Source of the DNA: Alphaproteobacteria bacterium | GTDB lineage: Bacteria > Pseudomonadota > Alphaproteobacteria > Rs-D84 | DNA: 60,710 bases | Reading direction: 5' to 3' | NCBI GenBank assembly: GCA_024402715.1 | Contig: JAKSTF010000003.1 | Location: 1 to 60,710, forward strand | In this document: one piece after another, positions 44,011-50,874 of the stretch | Numbering within the stretch: the first letter of the stretch is position 1 | How the letters are laid out: every line of letters begins with the position of its first letter | Program-made: the position numbers and the translations under genes | The notes under the pieces: model-generated | Database searches by the model: none | What the model saw: only the letters and a program-made list of their open reading frames with translations | What the model was told of the DNA's origin: nothing

Positions 44011-44217
44011 ATGAAACAGACAATTTTGTTAATAGCGGTTGCATTTACAATGTGTGGATGTTATACATATAAAACAACACATACAATTAAAACAGACGGC
44101 AAAGAATGTTCATACGTAGTCCACAAAAGTGGTAATGCATTGGTTGGATATTCCGAAACCGATTTAACAAATGAAAAACGTTCTGAAAAAGATTGTAATG
44201 CATGGATAAGTAAATAA
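44011..44217 (+). CDS. Small putative lipoprotein (68 aa)
   Basis: A short signal peptide ends in FTMCGCYTYK, where Cys17 fits a lipobox after a small residue. The mature part of about 50 residues is polar, with two more Cys that could pair. A Shine-Dalgarno-like AAAGGCGA precedes the ATG. The gene has its own promoter and terminator. Function is unknown. Confidence 0.7.
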   Translation: MKQTILLIAVAFTMCGCYTYKTTHTIKTDGKECSYVVHKSGNALVGYSETDLTNEKRSEKDCNAWISK

Positions 44218-44234
44218 ATTTTGTTTCAAAAATC

Positions 44235-44263
44235 AAATCCCCACCACTTTGGTGGGGATTTTT
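44235..44263 (+). terminator. Terminator of the small lipoprotein gene
   Basis: AAATCCCCACC, loop ACTTT, GGTGGGGATTT form a perfect 11-bp stem followed by T's. Confidence 0.9.
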
Positions 44264-44547
44264 ATATTTATCTGCCATAAAAATCTAACCAACGTTTTAC
44301 GTTTATACTGCATAAGTAGCATACCAAGTAAAAAATCTCAACAAAATTTTATCTTACACCACCATACAAGCACCAATTTTACAAAATGTATTTTATTGAA
44401 TTTACATATTTATTCTTTATTGCTTAAACATTTTTTCAATTTTAATTCAAATATAAATTTTTATTTGTTCCCAAATCAACAAACAACAAATTCTAACGTT
44501 CGTTAAAACTTTATGCTTATAACGAACATAAACATCGGATAAATACT
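44264..44547. other. AT-rich upstream region of the restriction-like locus
   Basis: This is about 280 bp of strongly AT-rich DNA without a credible gene. The only structured element is the inverted repeat at 44498-44527. This is the left border of the accessory locus. Confidence 0.5.
44498..44527. promoter_or_regulatory. Inverted repeat upstream of the helicase gene, possible operator
   Basis: GTTCGTTA (44498-44505) and TAACGAAC (44520-44527) are a perfect 8-bp inverted repeat with a 14-nt centre, 20 bp before the helicase ATG. The position fits a repressor site or an mRNA hairpin. Confidence 0.5.
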
Positions 44548-47358
44548 ATGTCAAAACAAATGATTATTTATTGGTACACAACCAAGAAACAATTCAATGA
44601 AATTGAACCGGGGCAAACATGGTGTATTGGTGAAGTTGACCCGAACGCCGGTAAATATTTTGGTATGTCCACCGCCAAAGCGGCCGAAACCCGCGTGCGT
44701 GAAGAACTGGGCAAAACCAAAGACGGGGCACGCATAACCTTTGATGATATTACCGATTTAGAATATGATTCATTTGAATTTCCGAACCCAAATAACAAAG
44801 AAAAAGGTATGGATAAAGATATCCATGCAATGTTAAAAAACATTAATTGTAAACAAATTGCCACAGAATGGTTTAATACTACACCTGATGAAATAAAACG
44901 TGTCATAGGGCATTTGGTTGCAGGGACATCACTTGGCACAAAATACGAATTACGCAAAAGACAAAGCAGCGCAATCGGCGCATTCAAGAAAGCATTGGAT
45001 AACAAACAAAAAAAATTTGGTTTATTCGCAATGCCACGATTTGGGAAAACAATATGTTCATTTGAAATGATGAATTTGTTGTTTGAAAGATTTCCAGACA
45101 AAAAATACATATTCTTTATTTCTGCAAAACTGGATGCAGAACAAGCATTGCGCGAAGATTATTATAAATTTGACCAAAGTTGTAATTTCAAATTATGTTT
45201 ATACGATTCTGATACCAAGGTCACATTAGAAGATTTACAAAAAGATAAATATCTGTTCTTTGCCAGCAAACAATGGTTTGATGGTAAAAACTTAGATGAA
45301 ATAAGAAAACGATTTCCCTGTGTAAATCACGACGATTGTGCGGCGGTGTTTTTTGACGAGGCTCATTTTGCCCGCATGACAGATAATGCCCAAGGCACAA
45401 TACGTTTATTAAATCCGTGTATGCAGATTGATATTACCGGCACACCGTTCAGACTAAAAACTAACGAAGATTATGACGATAACAACTCGTATGTTTATAG
45501 TGTTTTGGACGAATATGACGATTATGAAAATTCAGACAACAAAGACGCATTCCGGTTAAAGAATCCTGAAATGGTTTATATAACACCGAAAAATGAATTC
45601 TTTAAAACAGACAGTTCTTTTGGTGAATTTTTTGACAGTGATGACTGCAAAGACAGTATCAAAGAATGGGTGTCCAAAACATTCTATGGCGGAAAATTTA
45701 ATATCGACGGTAAACCATTGCCGATAACTAATGCCATTGTGGTTTTGCCGCCACGCCGTAAATATTGTGATTTGTTTGCTGCGGCTGTTAATGAATTAGT
45801 TCGCGACAACAAATACGCCATCAAATGCACAAAAACCACCACCAAAGATAACGATGACAGGGACTATATTCCTGACAATGAACAACGTTTCAAAGAATGG
45901 AATCGTATATGTAAAAACGAACCAAATTGTTTCCACCTGTTGGTGACAATTGGTAAAGGTTTACAGGCCGTGTCATTTCCCGATTGTCATGCAGTTATAA
46001 TGATGTGTGATATGACATCGCCAGAACAATACATTCAGGCGGCATTTCGCAGCAAAACACCAAACGGTATCAAAAAAGAAGCATATGTTGTTGACTATAA
46101 CAAAGGCCGCACATTACAGGTAATTGATACATTCATCAAGAATCATTTGGCGGTTCGGGCATGTGACGCAAATTACAAAACAGAATATCAACGCGCTTTG
46201 TCGCGTATTGATATCCGTGACCACACACTTGTTCGCCAAGAATATACATTTGAAGAAATATTCCAAACATTCATATCAAATTGGAATATTGAAAGAATTA
46301 CCGACACCATAGATTTTGATATAGAAAGATTGGTTAACAAGATAGATTTAAGCGGGGTTAAATTATCGGATTTACAAAAACCACATCAATTAACATTACA
46401 GTTAACTGAACGTGGCGACGATTATAAGCAATCAGCCCCCAAAACCGAAGAACCAGAAACAGGCACAGATGATGGCGGTGACGGCGGCGCCAAACATTTG
46501 GCACCTGATTGGTTGGAAAAACATATAGAAAAATTGAAATCAGATTTAATTAAATACGGATATATCCCATTTGGTGGCACCGAATCAGATAGATTGAAAG
46601 ATATAAATCCGGATGAAATACAAAGACGTGCATTACGTGTCGGCAAAAATGACGACGAACAAGATGTTTGGTCATATCTGGGCGGTGATGGCGATTGGGA
46701 TGATATATACATTGATGAATCTGGCCTGTCACCATCAACTGTTCGTTGGAAATACGTTATAAATAACAAGTTTGTTAATGTTAGTGGCGAAGGTTCACAC
46801 GGCGAAGGTGCCGCAGATATAAAAAAGGCGAAGGCATTCATAAACGCAATTATTCGTTATTTACCCGCATATTTCTTGGTTTCCGGTGTTCCAAATGGGT
46901 TTGATGATTTCAAAGACCGTTTCGGTCGTCAAACCGTTTCTGAAAAGCACCAAGAACGTCAGTTATTCCGTGAATTTATGGGGATGGGTATAGATTACCG
47001 TTATATCATTGAAATATTGAAAGTATGTGACGCAGGCAGTCGTGAACAAATCATTGCATATTGTGCGGACAAAGTTGCCAAATGTTATACCGCGGATGGC
47101 AAATTGATTCCAGAAAACGTTTTGGAATTACTGTGGGTTTATAAAAAAGACGGCAGCCGCCCTGTGCCAAAAGGGCTAGCCGACATAATGCGCAAAGATA
47201 AAAACTATGACATTGTCGTTTGTGGTGGTTATTGGTTAACAGATAGCACAACAAAAATATATATATATCACCGACAGTTTTGCAGAATCCAAAATCATAA
47301 AAAAATTACGCCCAAATTGTCAGGCCCTGTATTCCAACGACATTTTACAAACACTTGA
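44548..47358 (+). CDS. GIY-YIG-like nuclease/SF2 helicase protein of a restriction-like system
   Basis: Residues about 1-120 resemble the T5orf172/MUG113 branch of GIY-YIG nucleases, with Arg49 (ETRVREEL) and Glu107 (TEWF) as candidate catalytic residues; the GIY and YIG strands are degenerate. The helicase core has Walker A-like AMPRFGKT (161-168), DEAH (270-273), DITGTPFR (295-302) and the motif VI-like QAAFRSK (497-503). The C-terminal half is unassigned. Such proteins power DNA translocation in Type I, III and ISP restriction systems. The frame ends about 30 residues after an (AT)6 run at 47257-47268; one more AT unit would fuse it to the methyltransferase gene that follows. Confidence 0.85.
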   Translation: MSKQMIIYWYTTKKQFNEIEPGQTWCIGEVDPNAGKYFGMSTAKAAETRVREELGKTKDGARITFDDITDLEYDSFEFPNPNNKEKGMDKDIHAMLKNINCKQIATEWFNTTPDEIKRVIGHLVAGTSLGTKYELRKRQSSAIGAFKKALDNKQKKFGLFAMPRFGKTICSFEMMNLLFERFPDKKYIFFISAKLDAEQALREDYYKFDQSCNFKLCLYDSDTKVTLEDLQKDKYLFFASKQWFDGKNLDEIRKRFPCVNHDDCAAVFFDEAHFARMTDNAQGTIRLLNPCMQIDITGTPFRLKTNEDYDDNNSYVYSVLDEYDDYENSDNKDAFRLKNPEMVYITPKNEFFKTDSSFGEFFDSDDCKDSIKEWVSKTFYGGKFNIDGKPLPITNAIVVLPPRRKYCDLFAAAVNELVRDNKYAIKCTKTTTKDNDDRDYIPDNEQRFKEWNRICKNEPNCFHLLVTIGKGLQAVSFPDCHAVIMMCDMTSPEQYIQAAFRSKTPNGIKKEAYVVDYNKGRTLQVIDTFIKNHLAVRACDANYKTEYQRALSRIDIRDHTLVRQEYTFEEIFQTFISNWNIERITDTIDFDIERLVNKIDLSGVKLSDLQKPHQLTLQLTERGDDYKQSAPKTEEPETGTDDGGDGGAKHLAPDWLEKHIEKLKSDLIKYGYIPFGGTESDRLKDINPDEIQRRALRVGKNDDEQDVWSYLGGDGDWDDIYIDESGLSPSTVRWKYVINNKFVNVSGEGSHGEGAADIKKAKAFINAIIRYLPAYFLVSGVPNGFDDFKDRFGRQTVSEKHQERQLFREFMGMGIDYRYIIEILKVCDAGSREQIIAYCADKVAKCYTADGKLIPENVLELLWVYKKDGSRPVPKGLADIMRKDKNYDIVVCGGYWLTDSTTKIYIYHRQFCRIQNHKKITPKLSGPVFQRHFTNT
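47257..47268. repeat. (AT)6 run at the helicase-methyltransferase frame junction
   Basis: Six AT units lie in helicase codons 904-907. After the run, the frame of the methyltransferase gene is open back to this point, with 36 sense codons before its ATG. Adding one AT unit (+2) joins the two frames without a stop. Confidence 0.85.
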
Positions 47359-47377
47359 AAATGAAAGAGAAAACATC

Positions 47378-48214
47378 ATGAAATTCAAATCATTTATAAT
47401 GAATCCCCCCTATGGCAATCTGCATTTGCCAATATTAAAACAGATGATTGAAACAGTTGTTGATAACGGTGGTCATGGTGTTAGTTTACAACCAGTTCGT
47501 TGGTTGCAAGACCCATTAAAAGAATATAAACAAGGGACGGATTATAAGAGATTTGGGCAAGTTTTTAATAGTTATATAGACGATATTGTAATTATTCCTT
47601 CAACCGAATGTGGTAAATTATTTGGTGCTATATTTACAATGGATTTGGGCATATACAGGGCAAAACAAAATGCTGCACTACAATTAGATTCTTTCGCAAA
47701 AGATGAACTATTAGAAAAAATATTAAAAATATTAACAACACAAAGTCAATTTCATACAACAATAAGCAAAAAGATTGAAAAAGAAAAGCGATTTGGAATT
47801 CGTGTAAAAGTTAATGAAATACAAGATAATGGTAGAGCTGGTAACGGCGGTCGTAAATCGTATATAGGATTATATCAAACCTTTTTGGTGATAAATGGTT
47901 TAATTAATGGAAAAGATTGGACAGATTCAATACAAAAGAACCAACATAGCCGTCAAGAAGGCGATATGTTACCATATAGCATAGAGTTTGCAAACGAACT
48001 GTCAGCCAAAAATTTTATAGAATCAACAAAAACAATATTTTTTCAATATTTGCTATTAAAAATGCACCAAGACATACACATGCCAAGTCAATGGTTGCCA
48101 TTTATGAATGATTATTCTGAACCATGGACAGATGAACGGTTTTATGCATATTTTGATATAACACCAGATGAACAAAAAATAATCGAAAAGACGGTTAAAG
48201 ACGCAAAGAAATAA
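47378..48214 (+). CDS. Catalytic half of an N6-adenine DNA methyltransferase (NPPY motif)
   Basis: The motif IV catalytic NPPY is at residues 9-12 (FIMNPPYGNLHL), so there is no room for the AdoMet-binding motif I before it. The rest looks like the second half of Eco57I/Type III-like methyltransferases, ending SQWLPFMNDYSEPWTDERFY and AYFDITPDEQKIIE. The open frame reaches upstream to the (AT)6 run, which suggests it was, or in another phase is, the C-terminal part of the helicase protein. Its stop overlaps the start of the next gene by one base (TAATG). With the next gene it would supply a complete methyltransferase in reversed order. Confidence 0.82.
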   Translation: MKFKSFIMNPPYGNLHLPILKQMIETVVDNGGHGVSLQPVRWLQDPLKEYKQGTDYKRFGQVFNSYIDDIVIIPSTECGKLFGAIFTMDLGIYRAKQNAALQLDSFAKDELLEKILKILTTQSQFHTTISKKIEKEKRFGIRVKVNEIQDNGRAGNGGRKSYIGLYQTFLVINGLINGKDWTDSIQKNQHSRQEGDMLPYSIEFANELSAKNFIESTKTIFFQYLLLKMHQDIHMPSQWLPFMNDYSEPWTDERFYAYFDITPDEQKIIEKTVKDAKK

Positions 48215-48765
48215 TGACACGTAAAAACGGTTTTTATAATTGCGATAATTGTGCGGGGGATTTGTGTTTGACACGTGCCGAATGTAAATCCGCCGGTGCT
48301 TTTCATACACCAAAAAAATTGGCCATGAACATGGCAAAAAAGTTATATCCAGATTACTTAAAATGTAAAACCAAAGCGGAAATTATTGAAAAATTCGGTG
48401 AACGGGGGCGCGAATTTTTAAATGGTTTTAACTTGATTGACCCATGTTGCGGAACGGGTAATTTGTTGGCCGCTGCGATGAATGTATATAAATGGATGGA
48501 TGAAGAAGATTTATATGGGGTTGATATTGACCCACGGGCCGTTGAGTTCTGTATCAAAAAATTTCCCCACGGACATTTTCAGGTCGGTGATTGTTTATTA
48601 GAAGATTTAACAGACGATAAATTTTGGCAACACCCATCCGATGGACTATTCGGGGCATACAAGGCAGAAAAATTACAAGCCGCCACAGCAATATTAAAAG
48701 ACAAAAGTATAAAACAACGTAAAGAATTATCAAACGTTCTTTTACAGGAAAAACATATCAATTGA
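48214..48765 (+). CDS. AdoMet-binding half of an N6-adenine DNA methyltransferase
   Basis: Residues 76-83 are the motif I DPCCGTGN, followed by the motif II-like GVDIDPRAVEFC (102-113) and FQVGDCLLEDL. FHTPKKLAMNMAKKL before it fits motif X. An N-terminal Cys cluster (CDNCAGDLCLTRAEC, residues 10-24) could bind zinc. No NPPY follows: the protein ends in a helical tail at residue 183. The missing catalytic half is the preceding gene, so the two probably act together. It is followed by the second copy of the 42-bp repeat. Confidence 0.82.
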   Translation: MTRKNGFYNCDNCAGDLCLTRAECKSAGAFHTPKKLAMNMAKKLYPDYLKCKTKAEIIEKFGERGREFLNGFNLIDPCCGTGNLLAAAMNVYKWMDEEDLYGVDIDPRAVEFCIKKFPHGHFQVGDCLLEDLTDDKFWQHPSDGLFGAYKAEKLQAATAILKDKSIKQRKELSNVLLQEKHIN

Positions 48766-48791
48766 TTTTATACACCAACATTCTCGCCCGT

Positions 48792-48833
48792 CGTCACCAC
48801 GTTGCAGAACGGGTTGCACCGCAATGCGGACGT
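48792..48833. repeat. 42-bp dispersed repeat, copy 2
   Basis: It matches 611-652 at about 36 of 42 positions. It lies just after the methyltransferase genes, at the right border of the accessory locus. Confidence 0.75.
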
Positions 48834-48857
48834 GATAGTATCCATTACACAAAAATA

Positions 48858-50783
48858 TTATACGTTTCCTTTTAATGATGTATAAATTTTACCTAAATCT
48901 TTTTGCAATATATCCACAATCAAATTGTCACTATTTTCTGTTTTTTTGGCACCAGCTAATATTTTTTCAAATCCACGAACAAATTGTGTTGCCTGGGAAT
49001 GAAATACGCTGTTGTTTTTTAATAATGACTGCAATTGTTTTTTGTCTGTGTTTGCCAAAACCTTGGCAACCCATTGTGAAAACACCGTTTTATCTCCAGC
49101 ATGATATTTTTTCCAAACCATATCTGGAACCTTTGCACTGACCCCCGTCGCCATGACCAAATCATATGATTGATCGTGCATTTTATCAAACATACGTTCG
49201 CATTGCTTTAAAAAATCCGTGCTGCTGATTGTTGCACCAAATGTTTGTGGTACGGGAACCGTTCGTATTGCATCCATCGGGGCCGCAGCACGTGCAACCA
49301 TCATTTGTTTATTTAATGTCTGCATTGTTTCAACGGCCTTGGCGTAATCTGACATCAAATCTATCATTTGTTGACGTGATTGGCCGGCCAAATCTTCCAA
49401 TTTTGCCGATGATTCACCAACGGTGATTGCAGATTCTGAGACACTGCGTTTCATCGAATCAATTTTTTCATTCAAAGATGTTATATTGCGTTCCATATTT
49501 TGTGCAATTTCATTTGAATCGTGTGCAACTCCCGGTAATGTGGCATAATAACGTTCAATCAATTCCGATAACGGCTGTAATTTAGCAGTCGTTTCTTCGG
49601 ACATTTTTATCAATCCCTGTGATTGACCGGTTAACTGTGTATGTGCCTCATTCATTTTAATTAATGTTTCACGCACTCCGGTTGCCATCGCACGCACAGA
49701 TTCAGAAAATGCCCCCGCAGATTTTCGCGTATTTTCCAATGTAACATTGGCGGTGCCAGATACATTTTTCAATTCATTTACAACATCCGCCGCAAACTCT
49801 TTGATTTCTGAATTAAATCTGTTTGTTAATCCGGTTAATTCCGTCGATATACCACGAACCGCATTTTCTGTTGCTGCACCCGAATTTATCAATGCAGTAA
49901 CGATTTCTTGTATTTTTTCATCCTGTTTATTAATTGACGATTCCGCCAAACGAATCTGTCCACCCACCAAATTCGACGTATTTGTTAACGCATTCACCTG
50001 GGCCGATAATTGGCGTTTTAGGCGTTCCATATTATTAACTTGATCTGTTAATAATCTATTATTTTGTTCCATTAATGATTTATAATCTGTGGCCGACGAT
50101 TGAACATTTGCAAAACCTGATGCTGTAGATTGATTCAATGTTTCCATCTGATTACGTAAAACATCCGATTGCGCTGTTAATTCCTTCATTTGATTTTCAT
50201 TTGTTTCAAATGCGGATTTTAGATGTTGCCCCAATACATCACTGGATGAAATCCAGGAATCTATTTGATTATGAATTGCAGATATTTTTTCAGTTGTATC
50301 TTGGGTTGTTGTATCAACTTTGGCCAATGTCATGTTGATTGTATCGGAAAAACGTTCGGCTGCCCCCAATGCATCCGCCCAATCATTTGACATAACAACA
50401 CTGTTTAATCCTGTAACCGTATTATCAAGACGTTGTGTCATAACAGACAATTGCTTAACCGATGCATCAGCCATTCCGACCAATTTTTCATTTTGTATTT
50501 TTATCGACTTTTTCAATTCTTCCGCCGCCGCAATATGCCCCTGCAGTGAATCCGACATAGATTTAAACAATGTTTCAATTGTTGTAATTTCATCCGACAT
50601 AATCGTGCGAAATACACGTGCGGCATCACCAACCTTGGCACGACCGGGGCGGGTTATTATTTCCAATACAGATTCCATAACACGCTGCGTTCGACGCGAT
50701 ACCCAAAACAACGATACCAGTGTTCCCGCCAATAACACCGCAAAAACCGACGCTGTAACCAAATATATCAATTCCCAATCCAT
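48858..50783 (-). CDS. Membrane-anchored coiled-coil protein (641 aa)
   Basis: One N-terminal membrane segment (about 5-28, LIYLVTASVFAVLLAGTLVSLFW split around residue 15) precedes roughly 480 residues of Gln/Asn/Ser/Thr-rich helical sequence with heptad-like spacing, such as ETLFKSMSDSLQGHI and NRLLTDQVNNMERLKRQL. A distinct globular end follows (about 530-641, with DFLKQCERMFDKMHDQSYDL and WKKYHAGDKTVFSQWVAKV). This resembles chemoreceptor or RmuC-like scaffolds in overall shape but lacks their signature motifs. It is divergent from addA. Function is unknown. Confidence 0.75.
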   Translation of the reverse strand: MDWELIYLVTASVFAVLLAGTLVSLFWVSRRTQRVMESVLEIITRPGRAKVGDAARVFRTIMSDEITTIETLFKSMSDSLQGHIAAAEELKKSIKIQNEKLVGMADASVKQLSVMTQRLDNTVTGLNSVVMSNDWADALGAAERFSDTINMTLAKVDTTTQDTTEKISAIHNQIDSWISSSDVLGQHLKSAFETNENQMKELTAQSDVLRNQMETLNQSTASGFANVQSSATDYKSLMEQNNRLLTDQVNNMERLKRQLSAQVNALTNTSNLVGGQIRLAESSINKQDEKIQEIVTALINSGAATENAVRGISTELTGLTNRFNSEIKEFAADVVNELKNVSGTANVTLENTRKSAGAFSESVRAMATGVRETLIKMNEAHTQLTGQSQGLIKMSEETTAKLQPLSELIERYYATLPGVAHDSNEIAQNMERNITSLNEKIDSMKRSVSESAITVGESSAKLEDLAGQSRQQMIDLMSDYAKAVETMQTLNKQMMVARAAAPMDAIRTVPVPQTFGATISSTDFLKQCERMFDKMHDQSYDLVMATGVSAKVPDMVWKKYHAGDKTVFSQWVAKVLANTDKKQLQSLLKNNSVFHSQATQFVRGFEKILAGAKKTENSDNLIVDILQKDLGKIYTSLKGNV

Positions 50784-50821
50784 TGTTTTTTCCTTATCCC
50801 CCGTTTGACACGCATATACTC

Positions 50822-50862
50822 TTGCAGAATTACGAAATTTATACTAAAATTTATACTATAAT
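50822..50862 (+). promoter_or_regulatory. Promoter region of addA
   Basis: TTGCAG (50822-50827) and TAAAAT (50845-50850) are 17 bp apart. A second -10-like TATAAT lies at 50857-50862, part of a short direct repeat (AATTTATACTA). A weak Shine-Dalgarno AAGGG follows. Confidence 0.5.
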
Positions 50863-50874
50863 GCAAGGGTATAA

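Noticed and set aside
44548-50783. A prophage or integrative element spanning the restriction-like locus
   Set aside because: No integrase, transposase, phage structural gene or tRNA-bounded direct repeat is present. Only the 42-bp repeat marks one border.
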